In this document: positions 17,928-26,199 of the stretch, one piece after another | Numbering within the stretch: the first letter of the stretch is position 1 | How the letters are laid out: every line of letters starts with the position of its first letter | NCBI GenBank assembly: GCA_964600385.1 | Contig: CAZRJC010000017.1 | Coordinates: 1 to 41,779 of the forward strand | Reading direction: 5' to 3' | Origin: DMER64 sp964600385 | Lineage (GTDB): Bacteria; Bacteroidota; Bacteroidia; Bacteroidales; UBA932 | Length of the DNA: 41,779 bases | Position numbers and translations under genes: made by a program | The notes under the pieces: model-generated | Database searches by the model: none | Seen by the model: the letters and a program-made list of their open reading frames with translations, nothing else | Told to the model about the DNA's origin: nothing

Positions 17928-18605
17928 TCAAAATGTTGGGGGAACTTTGAATAAAAAGATCTGTTTTTCTTTTGTATAAAAAACCAGTTCAGAAGCTGTA
18001 GGGGCATTGGACAATGTAAAGATAGCATTTCCCTTCAAAACATAATGCACATCAGACTCATTGCCTGTACGTTCAGCAAGTGTCCCGTCTGAATGCACCA
18101 CGTTTAGGCATTCCGGCCCGTCTGTGCTGGTGAATTCAACATAGAGACTGTCTTTGGAAGTGACTGAAATCAGGTACATCCGGAAACCGGTCTTATTGTA
18201 TTCCTGCACATCTATTTCCACTCCGTTTTTACGGGCCATAGTCCCCGAAAGATCTCCGTTCAATCCGAATTTATTGGGTGAGGTAAGGTAATAAGCCGCC
18301 AGAACGCCCAGAACAAGCACAAGAACGAGCATGGCAGCATAAGCATAAAAACGGCCCGACCCGGTTAACACTTTTTTACGGGCTGTTTTCCCCTTTATCC
18401 GTTGCATGATGTCCGGAGCAAAAGATACGGGGGGAATTTCCCCGGCATTGTCCTGTAATATCCGGTGAGTCTTCAGCAGGTCTTTATACAGGTCTTTTGC
18501 CTCGGGAGAGATCTTCATCAGTTCCTGAAAAACATCCTCTTCATTTGCAGGCAGCACACCGTCCACTTTGTTTTGGACAATGTCTATATATCTATCATTC
18601 AACAT
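17928..18605 (-). CDS. Membrane anti-sigma factor for the adjacent ECF sigma factor
   Basis: A 225-residue protein. The cytoplasmic N-terminal part (1-83) is helical, with the pattern LNDRYIDIVQNKVDGVLPANEE typical of anti-sigma N-termini. It has no Cys and hence no zinc anti-sigma (HxxxCxxC) motif. One membrane helix spans about 86-107, and a C-terminal periplasmic domain of about 115 residues follows. The gene overlaps the end of the ECF sigma gene by 11 bases, the usual arrangement for a sigma/anti-sigma pair. The proposed role, by context, is to hold the sigma factor at the membrane until proteolysis frees it. The FecR domain signature is not evident, so this is not a standard SusC-linked FecR regulator. 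Confidence 0.75.
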   Translation of the reverse strand: MLNDRYIDIVQNKVDGVLPANEEDVFQELMKISPEAKDLYKDLLKTHRILQDNAGEIPPVSFAPDIMQRIKGKTARKKVLTGSGRFYAYAAMLVLVLVLGVLAAYYLTSPNKFGLNGDLSGTMARKNGVEIDVQEYNKTGFRMYLISVTSKDSLYVEFTSTDGPECLNVVHSDGTLAERTGNESDVHYVLKGNAIFTLSNAPTASELVFYTKEKQIFLFKVPPTF

Positions 18606-19137
18606 ATTTCAATTTATTACCTAATTTATCTTTTAGTATCATTCTGGCATCGAACAGCCTGGACTTGATTGTTTTCTCAGGTATTCCAAGCACCTCTGCC
18701 ATTTCGGCATAGGAAAGATCTGCGTAATATTTCAGTTGGATGACCATCCTGTAGCTTTCGTTCAATTCATTTACCGCCTTGTCTACCAGGCTTTTCTTTG
18801 TTATCACATCATATGGCTCCGTTCTGTCCAACACATTTTCCTGCAAGGGAATCTTATCCAGTTCTACATAAGGCTTTCTGTTTCTTAAATGCAACAATGC
18901 CCTGTTAATAGCCATCCGGTAAATCCAACTGAAGAATTTGTACTCGGGATTGTACTGTTTCAGAGATTCATAGGCCTTCACAAACACATCCTGAGTTAAT
19001 TCTCCGGCCTCCTCGCGGTCATTCACAATCTTGTAAATAACCCTGAAAACCGGGTTCTGATACCGTTCCACAAACAACCTGTACCGTCCGGTTTGCCCGG
19101 CAATGATAGCTTCTATTTCTATTCTCTCATCTTTCAT
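18595..19137 (-). CDS. ECF RNA polymerase sigma factor
   Basis: A 180-residue group IV sigma-70 factor. Region 2 includes ELTQDVFVKAYESL and FFSWIYRMAINRALLHLR at about 40-80. Region 4 contains the helix-turn-helix LSYAEMAEVLGIPEKTIKSRLFDAR near 135-160. There is no region 1.1 or 3, as expected for this class. It lies 65 bases downstream of the PrsW gene and overlaps the anti-sigma gene by 11 bases. The upstream gap has no TAnnTTTG box, unlike many genes here, so transcription may come from the PrsW promoter or from a promoter read by the sigma factor itself. Confidence 0.93.
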   Translation of the reverse strand: MKDERIEIEAIIAGQTGRYRLFVERYQNPVFRVIYKIVNDREEAGELTQDVFVKAYESLKQYNPEYKFFSWIYRMAINRALLHLRNRKPYVELDKIPLQENVLDRTEPYDVITKKSLVDKAVNELNESYRMVIQLKYYADLSYAEMAEVLGIPEKTIKSRLFDARMILKDKLGNKLKYVE

Positions 19138-19159
19138 AGCGTCGGGCAGACACTGTCGA

Positions 19160-19171
19160 TATAATTAGTAT
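19160..19171 (-). repeat. 12-bp element, copy B of an inverted pair
   Basis: TATAATTAGTAT on the plus strand, the exact reverse complement of 17907-17918. It lies 23 bases before the sigma factor start, between that gene and the hairpin after the PrsW gene. Possible roles are an operator or part of a promoter; chance cannot be ruled out. Confidence 0.35.
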
Positions 19172-19186
19172 TGAGGTCCTAAAAAG

Positions 19187-19201
19187 TTGGTTCATAACCA
19201 A
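19187..19201 (-). terminator. Weak terminator-like hairpin after the PrsW gene
   Basis: On the minus strand a 6-bp stem TTGGTT/AACCAA with a three-base loop is followed by CTTTTTA. It starts one base after the PrsW stop codon. The stem is short and AT-rich, so it may act as a partial terminator that lowers, but does not stop, read-through into the sigma gene. Confidence 0.4.
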
Positions 19202-19202
19202 T

Positions 19203-20192
19203 TTATTTTAATAAATTAAGTTTCCATACATCTCTGTAACTCATCCGGATAAGTGGAGAAAGTGTCAATCCCCCTACTTTTCCTATCCTTTTGTGCAAAA
19301 TCCCCAGTTCAGCCAGTTTCTCGCCAATGCCATCCTCCCTTGATAAGGGAAATCCGTGCTCCCTGAGCATAATATTACGTTTTGCCTTTAAAGACAGTTC
19401 TAGATACAGTTGCAGATAACAATACATATCGAGGATCACCTCTCCCGGGAAACGTTCCCGGAGCGAAGCCAGGTATTGTCCGGTCCGGGTAGAAGAAAAC
19501 CGGCCCTGCCGGATCATTTTCAATAATTCAACCTCACTGCTTAATTCGAGTTCCATCCAGCTTTGAAGCCTGTTCTCGTTATACCTGAATATCAGTATGA
19601 ATATCAGGGGCAGGAACAGTAATATTACAACGGTCTGAATCACCGGATTGATATAAAAATGATTGAACACGGAATGGATCAGATAAGCCATTCCCAGGGC
19701 AAAAATGGCCATTAACCTTTCTTTACGCCCTCTTGCTTTGGCTCCAATGTAAATAACGGCAAACAAGGCAGTACAACCCCCGTGCATTACGGCTGTTCCA
19801 AACCCCCTCACAATCCAGGTAAGCATGGATGTTTCCGTGATAGAATACACATAAAACAGGTTCTCGACCAAAGCAAATCCGGTTCCCGTGGCAAAACCGT
19901 AAATGGCCGCATCTACCATGAATCCTATTCGCTTTTTCCCTATAAGATAAAAGATAAAAAGAGACTTAAGCGTTTCTTCTACTCCGGGCGCCAGATAAAG
20001 AGATAAAGTATTGAACGAGCCACCTGTTTTATCAAGCAGGAAAGTGTTTATCAAATAACTTATGAGTGCACAGACACCTCCCCATATAATACCCAGAACA
20101 ACCTGTTTTTTGACAACCAGTTTGAAACTGTCCATCATAAAAAGGAATAACAGGAAAAGTATAACAGGGACAATGCTTAACACCATTTTCAT
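19203..20192 (-). CDS. prsW: PrsW family intramembrane metalloprotease
   Basis: A 329-residue polytopic membrane protein of the PrsW type. Conserved features are EETLK at 72-76, the VEN of FALVEN at 109-111, MHGG with His137, and HSVFNHF with His173 and His178, all set in membrane helices. Family members are zinc-dependent site-1 proteases; B. subtilis PrsW cuts the anti-sigma factor RsiW to release sigma W. A cytoplasmic helical extension follows at about 210-329. Its position upstream of a sigma/anti-sigma pair strongly suggests that the adjacent anti-sigma factor is its substrate (inference). A 7-of-8 -7-like box (TAAATTTA) lies 4 bases before the ATG. Confidence 0.9.
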   Translation of the reverse strand: MKMVLSIVPVILFLLFLFMMDSFKLVVKKQVVLGIIWGGVCALISYLINTFLLDKTGGSFNTLSLYLAPGVEETLKSLFIFYLIGKKRIGFMVDAAIYGFATGTGFALVENLFYVYSITETSMLTWIVRGFGTAVMHGGCTALFAVIYIGAKARGRKERLMAIFALGMAYLIHSVFNHFYINPVIQTVVILLFLPLIFILIFRYNENRLQSWMELELSSEVELLKMIRQGRFSSTRTGQYLASLRERFPGEVILDMYCYLQLYLELSLKAKRNIMLREHGFPLSREDGIGEKLAELGILHKRIGKVGGLTLSPLIRMSYRDVWKLNLLK

Positions 20193-20196
20193 AGTG

Positions 20197-20204
20197 TAAA
20201 TTTA
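20197..20204 (-). promoter_or_regulatory. Possible -7 box for the PrsW gene
   Basis: The minus strand reads TAAATTTA, 7 of 8 matches to TAnnTTTG if the two n positions are free, with only 4 bases (CACT) to the ATG. A -33 element is not evident. Weak alone, it matches the short spacing seen at several other genes. Confidence 0.3.
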
Positions 20205-20229
20205 ATTTTATTCCTGGAATATTAATATT

Positions 20230-20237
20230 TATCTTCG
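20230..20237 (+). promoter_or_regulatory. Possible -7 box for rocD
   Basis: TATCTTCG, one mismatch from TAnnTTTG, lies 4 bases before the rocD ATG. It is divergent from the PrsW box 25 bases away. No -33 TTTG is seen. Confidence 0.35.
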
Positions 20238-20241
20238 CGTT

Positions 20242-21465
20242 ATGAACTCAAACGACTACATTGCACTCGAATCTCAGTACGGTGCTCATAACTATCACCC
20301 GCTTCCAGTGGTCCTGAGTAAAGGAAAAGGACCATTCGTGTGGGATGTTGATGGAAAAAGGTATTTCGACTTTCTCTCATCTTATTCTGCTGTTAACCAG
20401 GGACATTGCCATCCAAAGATTGTGCAGGCGCTCATTGACCAGGCACAGGAACTTTGTCTTACTTCACGGGCGTTTTACAACGACTGTCTTGGACCATACG
20501 AAAAGTATGTTACCGATTTTTTCGGGTATGATAAAGTACTTCCCATGAATTCCGGAGCCGAGGCGGTGGAGACCGCTTTGAAGCTGTCAAGGCGCTGGGG
20601 ATATGTTAAAAAGAACATTCCCGAAGACCAGGCACTGATTGTTTGTTGCGAAGGAAACTTTCACGGACGTACCATCAGCATAGTTTCAATGTCTACCGAC
20701 GTGGATTCTTACGGACAATTCGGGCCTTTCACCCCGGGTTTGATTAAGATCCCCTACAATAATGTCAAGGCTTTGGAAGAAGTCCTTGAACAACACGGAT
20801 CACGCGTGGCTGCATTCATAACCGAACCCATCCAGGGCGAGGCAGGAGTTTTTGTGCCCGATGACGGATATGTGAAAAAATGTTACGACCTCTGTAAGAA
20901 ACACAATGTGCTTTTTGTGGCCGACGAGGTGCAGACAGGTATTGCCCGTACCGGGAAACTGATTTGCTGTGACCACGAAGGAGTTCACCCCGATGTGCTT
21001 ATTCTGGGCAAGGCTCTTTCCGGAGGGGTTCTCCCCGTTTCTGCCGTATTATCCAGTGATGAGATCATGCTTACCATAAAGCCCGGAGAACACGGGTCCA
21101 CATTTGGAGGTTTTCCGCTGGCATGTAAAGTGGCAGTAGCAGCCCTTCAGGTGGTAAAAGACGAACAGTTGGCAGAAAAAGCAGAGCGACTGGGTTCCAT
21201 CTGCCGCGACTACCTGAGGAACATCCCATCCGGCATGATAAAGCTTGTCAGGGGAAAAGGTCTTCTGAATGCTATTGTCATTGAACCGCGCAACGGGAAG
21301 GAAGCCTGGGATATATGCCTGGCCATGGCCGCAAACGGATTAATTGCCAAACCTACACACCGACATATCATTCGTCTGGCTCCGCCGCTTGTTATTACCG
21401 AAGAAGAACTTATGGAGGCGCTGGGCATTATCAGCAAATCTATTCTGGAAATAGAACAACAATAA
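20242..21465 (+). CDS. rocD: Ornithine aminotransferase
   Basis: A 407-residue class III PLP-dependent aminotransferase that converts ornithine and 2-oxoglutarate to glutamate semialdehyde and glutamate. NSGAEAVETALKL at 103-115 and FHGRT at 140-144 contact the cofactor. DEVQTG at 228-233 is the conserved Asp motif, and Lys257 in LGKALSGG should form the Schiff base. The N-terminus YGAHNYHPLPVVLSKGKG is characteristic of ornithine aminotransferases rather than acetylornithine enzymes. ctlX follows 8 bases later, so the pair probably handles breakdown of citrulline/arginine-derived ornithine. Confidence 0.95.
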   Translation: MNSNDYIALESQYGAHNYHPLPVVLSKGKGPFVWDVDGKRYFDFLSSYSAVNQGHCHPKIVQALIDQAQELCLTSRAFYNDCLGPYEKYVTDFFGYDKVLPMNSGAEAVETALKLSRRWGYVKKNIPEDQALIVCCEGNFHGRTISIVSMSTDVDSYGQFGPFTPGLIKIPYNNVKALEEVLEQHGSRVAAFITEPIQGEAGVFVPDDGYVKKCYDLCKKHNVLFVADEVQTGIARTGKLICCDHEGVHPDVLILGKALSGGVLPVSAVLSSDEIMLTIKPGEHGSTFGGFPLACKVAVAALQVVKDEQLAEKAERLGSICRDYLRNIPSGMIKLVRGKGLLNAIVIEPRNGKEAWDICLAMAANGLIAKPTHRHIIRLAPPLVITEEELMEALGIISKSILEIEQQ

Positions 21466-21473
21466 TATCCTTC

Positions 21474-22361
21474 ATGGCTAAATTGCTTATGATCCGGCCC
21501 TGCTGTTTTGGGTACAATCCCCAGACAGCCGTGAACAATGCGTTCCAAACAGCAGGGCCGCAGGATCAGGTGCAGGAAATGGCGTTGGCCGAGTTTGACG
21601 CCTATGTGGATTTGTTGCGAAAACACCGGATAGAGGTGGTTGTGGCAGAAGACACACCGGAACCTCATACGCCCGATTCCATTTTTCCCAACAATTGGAT
21701 ATCTTTCCATCCGGGACAAATGGCCATTCTCTATCCCATGTATGCCCCAAACCGGCGCCTTGAAAGGAAAAAAACGGTGTTTCAGCTCATAATGAACGAG
21801 GCGCCGCGGATCCGCTGGATTGACATGAGTCCCCGGGAAAGACAGAATAAATTCCTGGAGGGTACGGGCAGTATGGTTTTCGACAGAGAAAACGCACGGG
21901 CCTATGCATGCCGTTCGCCCCGTACCAGCGAGGATCTTTTTTTGGAGGTATGCGAGACCCTTTCATACAAGCCTATTCTATTTAACGCATTAAGCCAGGG
22001 TCAGCCCATTTATCACACCAATGTAATGATGTGTATGGCAGACCGCTACGTAGTTATTTGCCTCGATTCGGTACCCGATGAAAATGACCGCCGGATGCTT
22101 TTGGACCAATTCAATGATGACCACAAGGAAATTGTCTATATTACTGCAGAGCAGATGAATCATTTTGCCGGAAACATGTTCCAGGTGTTTTCCTTAGATA
22201 AAAAACCCTTTCTTGTGATGTCCAGGCAGGCATATAACGTGCTTACACCCGAACAAAGGAGAACGCTGAAATCATATAACCCGCTTATAACGCCGGTACT
22301 GAACACCATTGAAACCAACGGAGGCGGTTCTGCCCGCTGTATGCTGGCAGAGATTGTTTAG
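21474..22361 (+). CDS. ctlX: Citrulline hydrolase CtlX, amidinotransferase fold
   Basis: A 295-residue member of the arginine deiminase/amidinotransferase superfamily, CtlX type. FPNNW at 71-75, EGTGSMVFD at 129-137, the active-site His181 in YHTNVM and the nucleophile Cys289 in GGGSARCML are all present. CtlX releases ornithine from citrulline, which fits its position 8 bases after rocD. The reading frame stays open upstream into rocD, but the ATG at 21474 (MAKLLMIRPCCFGYN) matches the family N-terminus. Its TAG stop overlaps the TAA stop of the convergent gene. Confidence 0.9.
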   Translation: MAKLLMIRPCCFGYNPQTAVNNAFQTAGPQDQVQEMALAEFDAYVDLLRKHRIEVVVAEDTPEPHTPDSIFPNNWISFHPGQMAILYPMYAPNRRLERKKTVFQLIMNEAPRIRWIDMSPRERQNKFLEGTGSMVFDRENARAYACRSPRTSEDLFLEVCETLSYKPILFNALSQGQPIYHTNVMMCMADRYVVICLDSVPDENDRRMLLDQFNDDHKEIVYITAEQMNHFAGNMFQVFSLDKKPFLVMSRQAYNVLTPEQRRTLKSYNPLITPVLNTIETNGGGSARCMLAEIV

Positions 22362-24571
22362 GATTCCAGTTTGTAGACTTTATCGGACCGTCTGAGTCTT
22401 TGAGGCACAGGCACAGAGCAGATTGTTCCCTGAGGCGCTTCATCTGCCGGTTCCCCTTCAATCCTGATCTCGGTGACCGTGATTTCCTTCACCCCTGTTG
22501 TGGGTCCAATAAACAAAACGTTGTCTCCGACTTTAAGAGGAGCCGCTTCTACTAAAAGCTCTGCAACACCCTGTTTGGTAAAGTAATTGGTGACCCTGGC
22601 CACATAAGTTTTCTTTTCTGCCGCCTGGCTTCCGTAGACTGTGCTCCATTCGCCCAAACGGGATCCCAGGTAATAGCCACCCCAAAATCCGCGGTTGAAG
22701 ACTTTCTTGAGCCTCTCTTCCAGTCCGGCAGCCAGTTCAGGAGTAAAACGCCCGTCTTCATAAGCCAGGACAGCGTCGCGGTAAGCACCTACAGTAGTCT
22801 TGACGTACTCAGGTGCCCTGGCACGACCTTCAATCTTGAGTACCTCAACACCTGCACCGAGTATCTGATCTATAAAAGTAACCGTACACAAATCCTTGGG
22901 AGACATGATGTATTGATTGTCTATCTCGAGTTGTGCTCCCGTCTCTTTATCTTCCACCAGGTAAGAACGGCGGCATATCTGGTAACAGGCACCCCTGTTG
23001 GCAGACTTGTCGTATTCGTGAAGGCTCAGGTAACATTTCCCGGAAACGGCCATGCATAACGCTCCGTGGCAGAATAATTCCAGCTTGACCAGATTCCCCG
23101 ACGGGCCTTTTATCTGTTGTTCCTTAACCTGAAGTGATATTTCACTAATCTGTTCCAGCGAAAGCTCTCTGGCCAGAACAACCACATCGGCATACCGGGC
23201 AAAGAATTTCAGGGCCTCTATATTGGATATGTTCAATTGGGTGGAAGCGTGTACTTCCAGCCCCATGGCCCGGGCCTCAAGAATGGCCGCCATGTCCGAG
23301 GCAATGACAGCCGATATGTCGGCCTTTTTAGCAGCATTAAGCACTATATGAAGTTCTTCCAGGTCCTGATCATAAAAAATTGTATTGACCGTCAGGTAAG
23401 AACGCATTCCGTGTTTTATGCAAAACTCAGAAATTGCGGGCAGGTCTTCTATTGTAAAATTCAACGCGGCATGTGCCCGCATATTCAAACGCCCTACTCC
23501 AAAATAAACCGATCCTGCTCCAGCCTGAGCAGCAGCGGTGAGACTGGCCCAATTGCCTGCAGGCGCCATGATCTCAGTTCGCAGTTCACGCGGAATCAAG
23601 CCTAAAGAGCGCCTGAGCATATTCATTATACGGGCATCGGTACATTCGTAAGTCCCCTTCCGGCACGGTCCGGCACCAAAAATAGTACAGGGACGGCAAT
23701 CCAGAGGCAACTGAATGGCCTGCAGGGGGTCCTGACGCCATCCGTAAAAACCCGCTTTTGGATGTGTGGCGCACCAAATGGATATAACAGGAATTCCCAT
23801 GGCAGAAGCAAAATGCATATTGGCCGAATCCATTGAAACCATGACATCGAGTGTCCTTATCAGATTCAGTTCCTCTTCAAAAGAACCGCTTCCTGCAATG
23901 TTCGTGACATTTTTGTTTGCATCGGCCCATTCCTCCAATATACTCTGTTCAGCTTCTCCACCTCCGAACAGGAACACTTCAACTCCCTGTTCAGCCAGTT
24001 CACAGACAATGTCATGCATGGGGCCCAGCCGCCACTGTTTGCCTTCATGTTTGGCAAAAGGAGCTATTCCAACACGTTTAAGAGGCCATTGCTTCATTGG
24101 GATATAGGGACCTGAAGCAAAAGAAGGAGAATTCAGTTGCAGTTCCCTGAGTGTGGCAGCATATAATTCACACATGTGAGTAAGCGGAGGACATCCCACC
24201 GGATCTGCAAGCAGTTCTCGTCTGGCCTGTCTTTCCTTTTTCAGGAATACCACCTTTTTCCCCGATAAAAAGAACAGGGTTCTGATAGCAAAAGTTCTTA
24301 ATACACTGTGGAGATCGACAACATGAGTAACGCCCAGACGCATAAGTGTCAGATAGATAACAAAAATCGACTGTTTCTTGTTTACCGGGAACAAAGACAA
24401 ATTCGGGACCCCTCTGAATAACGGCTCCAGCAATGCGGGACCGGCTAAAGTGAAACGGATACCGGGATTATCCTGTGCAAAGGACTTAAGCACCACGGAG
24501 CTCATTGCTACATCGCCCAGGGCAGAAAACCTGAGACACAGCACATGGGGTGTACGTTTACCTTTTCCCAT
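22358..24571 (-). CDS. Glycosyltransferase family 9 fused to a U32-family protein
   Basis: A 737-residue fusion. Residues 1 to about 325 form a GT9/heptosyltransferase-like protein: LRFSALGDVAMSS near 13-25, GIAPFAKHEGKQW near 168-180, and the nucleotide-sugar site region SMDSANMHFASAMGIPVISIW at 246-266. Residues about 332-737 form a U32 protein opening with TEIMAPAGNW. The signature E-x-F-x2-G-A-L-C-x4-G-x-C-x-L-S is at 498-516, and Cys residues at 506, 513, 529 and 533 could hold an iron-sulphur cluster. U32 relatives RlhA and TrhP hydroxylate RNA using prephenate. The reading frame is open across the join, with an in-frame ATG at codon 335 but no stop. The gene overlaps upstream DUF4254 by 14 bases. 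Each half is certain at family level; the joint function is unknown. Confidence 0.9.
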   Translation of the reverse strand: MGKGKRTPHVLCLRFSALGDVAMSSVVLKSFAQDNPGIRFTLAGPALLEPLFRGVPNLSLFPVNKKQSIFVIYLTLMRLGVTHVVDLHSVLRTFAIRTLFFLSGKKVVFLKKERQARRELLADPVGCPPLTHMCELYAATLRELQLNSPSFASGPYIPMKQWPLKRVGIAPFAKHEGKQWRLGPMHDIVCELAEQGVEVFLFGGGEAEQSILEEWADANKNVTNIAGSGSFEEELNLIRTLDVMVSMDSANMHFASAMGIPVISIWCATHPKAGFYGWRQDPLQAIQLPLDCRPCTIFGAGPCRKGTYECTDARIMNMLRRSLGLIPRELRTEIMAPAGNWASLTAAAQAGAGSVYFGVGRLNMRAHAALNFTIEDLPAISEFCIKHGMRSYLTVNTIFYDQDLEELHIVLNAAKKADISAVIASDMAAILEARAMGLEVHASTQLNISNIEALKFFARYADVVVLARELSLEQISEISLQVKEQQIKGPSGNLVKLELFCHGALCMAVSGKCYLSLHEYDKSANRGACYQICRRSYLVEDKETGAQLEIDNQYIMSPKDLCTVTFIDQILGAGVEVLKIEGRARAPEYVKTTVGAYRDAVLAYEDGRFTPELAAGLEERLKKVFNRGFWGGYYLGSRLGEWSTVYGSQAAEKKTYVARVTNYFTKQGVAELLVEAAPLKVGDNVLFIGPTTGVKEITVTEIRIEGEPADEAPQGTICSVPVPQRLRRSDKVYKLES

Positions 24572-25163
24572 ACAGTACCGGATTGAGGAGGGGATCGTTA
24601 TACATTTTCATCTGTTTGTAAAGTTTCATGTACTTACGTCCTTTTTCAAGATCATCCAGCAACTGGTCCAGGGCAGTGGAGAGATCGTACCGCTGGGTAA
24701 GCAATACATCTCTTTTAATAGCACACTCCGCTGCTTTGGGCGAATCTTTACGGTCCGCCTCCAAACTCATATGGTATATCTTTAAAGCGAGAATAGATAA
24801 TCGGTCAATGGCCCAGGCAGGCGTCTCGGTATTCAGGCCTGCTTTCTCCTGAAGGGTCACACCGGACAAATGTTCATAAAGAAAAGAATCAATACGTTCC
24901 ACCAGGTCGGTCCTTAACTGGTTGGATTTGTCAATGCGTCTTTTAATCTGTAACGCTTCCGAAGGATCGATTTGCGGGTCGCGGATAATATCTTCGAGAT
25001 GCCACTGAACAGTGTCTATCCAGGTCTTTTCATAGAGAAGAGCATCCATGCTGCCTGCGGGATAAGGATTCTCACAAACAGCCGTAACAGAATCAGTCTT
25101 GTGATAATCTTCAATTACACGGTCAAAAATTGCGTTGCATTTTTCGCAAAAGGAAATAGTCAT
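24558..25163 (-). CDS. DUF4254 family protein
   Basis: A 201-residue, largely helical cytoplasmic protein of the DUF4254 family. Recognisable segments are the ARG/DP-rich helix DIIRDPQIDPSEALQIKRRID and the pair ETPAWAIDRLSILALKIYHM. In Bacteroidota this family is usually encoded beside a GT9 glycosyltransferase, as here, and it overlaps that gene by 14 bases. Its biochemical role is unknown; a part in cell-envelope glycan synthesis is an inference from context. Confidence 0.85.
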   Translation of the reverse strand: MTISFCEKCNAIFDRVIEDYHKTDSVTAVCENPYPAGSMDALLYEKTWIDTVQWHLEDIIRDPQIDPSEALQIKRRIDKSNQLRTDLVERIDSFLYEHLSGVTLQEKAGLNTETPAWAIDRLSILALKIYHMSLEADRKDSPKAAECAIKRDVLLTQRYDLSTALDQLLDDLEKGRKYMKLYKQMKMYNDPLLNPVLYGKR

Positions 25164-25168
25164 ATCGG

Positions 25169-26140
25169 TTACTTGTTTCTGTAAAGCAGGTTTTGAATAA
25201 ATTCCATAAGGAGCACCTTACGCTCTTGTTTTACATTGACATTTTCAATTGCACCGAGCGTCTGTTCAAGATAGTCCGCGATCTGTCTTTCGGCGGCTTC
25301 CTTAACCCCAATCCTGTTGTAGATGGCAATTATCCCGGGCACTTTTTCGGAGTTATTCTTTGTTTGTACAAGAGTGTTCAGCTCGTTCAGATCGTTACCC
25401 TGTGCAGTACGCAATGCATAAGTAAGTAACCAGGTTTTTTTGTTATTACAGATATCCAGCCCGATGGACTTTCCAAAAACAGCCTGTTCTCCGTAAACAT
25501 CCAGGTAATCGTCCTGTACCTGAAAGGCGGCACCCAGTGAATAGCCGCTATTCTTCAAGAGTTGTATTGTAGCGGAGTCCGCTTTGGCACAAATGGCTCC
25601 TGTCTGCATGGCACAGGAAATCAGGGCGCCCGTCTTGCGGGATATCATATTCAGGTATTCTTCCTGAGATATGACGGCCTGGCGTTCATAATCCATATCC
25701 AGCTGTTGTCCTTCGCAGACATCTTCGGCTGCCTGGTTGAATACTTCAAGTACGGCAGGCAAGACGTCGGGATTGCATTGGCTCATATATTTATAGGCAA
25801 GCATGCATAAGGCATCTCCGCTCAGGATGGCTGTATTGACATTCCATTTCTTATGAACGGTAGGCTGGTTTCTCCTCATGTCAGAATGATCCATCACGTC
25901 GTCGTGTACCAGTGTGAAATTATGGTAGATCTCCAGACCAAGGGCCGGTTTGAGAACAGACGGCGGCAGATTGTCACAGAACATATTATAAGTCATCAGG
26001 CAAAGAACAGGACGAAGTCGTTTCCCTCCTACGGACAGTGCATATTCAACCGGAAGATGCAACGCACTGTTGGTGTAAGAAGAGATGAGATTTTGAACGG
26101 CCTGATATACAAAGCCTTGTATTTCGTTTACTGTAAACAT
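25169..26140 (-). CDS. Polyprenyl diphosphate synthase
   Basis: A 323-residue trans-isoprenyl diphosphate synthase with both aspartate-rich motifs, DDVMD at 80-84 and DDYLD at 210-214, plus GGKRLRPVL at 38-46. It condenses isopentenyl diphosphate onto allylic primers. Phe75, five residues before the first motif, suggests a short product (FPP or GGPP) rather than a long quinone side chain, but this is a weak rule. It is the first gene of the leftward group with DUF4254 (5 bases away) and the GT9-U32 fusion. A -7 box lies 4 bases before the ATG. Confidence 0.93.
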   Translation of the reverse strand: MFTVNEIQGFVYQAVQNLISSYTNSALHLPVEYALSVGGKRLRPVLCLMTYNMFCDNLPPSVLKPALGLEIYHNFTLVHDDVMDHSDMRRNQPTVHKKWNVNTAILSGDALCMLAYKYMSQCNPDVLPAVLEVFNQAAEDVCEGQQLDMDYERQAVISQEEYLNMISRKTGALISCAMQTGAICAKADSATIQLLKNSGYSLGAAFQVQDDYLDVYGEQAVFGKSIGLDICNNKKTWLLTYALRTAQGNDLNELNTLVQTKNNSEKVPGIIAIYNRIGVKEAAERQIADYLEQTLGAIENVNVKQERKVLLMEFIQNLLYRNK

Positions 26141-26144
26141 TTTA

Positions 26145-26152
26145 CAAAGTTA
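26145..26152 (-). promoter_or_regulatory. Candidate -7 box for the prenyl synthase gene
   Basis: The minus strand reads TAACTTTG, an exact TAnnTTTG match, followed by TAAA and the ATG. With a start a few bases after the box the mRNA would begin at or next to the start codon. No clear -33 is seen. Confidence 0.5.
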
Positions 26153-26199
26153 ATCTTTTTTGAACATTTTTGTACCTTAGCGCCCGCAAACAGAGAGCC

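Noticed and set aside
21315..21473. An N-terminal extension of ctlX into rocD
   Set aside because: It is an out-of-frame overlap with rocD without family similarity.
26170..26199. An upstream TTG start for rsgA
   Set aside because: The added residues do not look like RsgA, and an ATG with the normal N-terminus follows.
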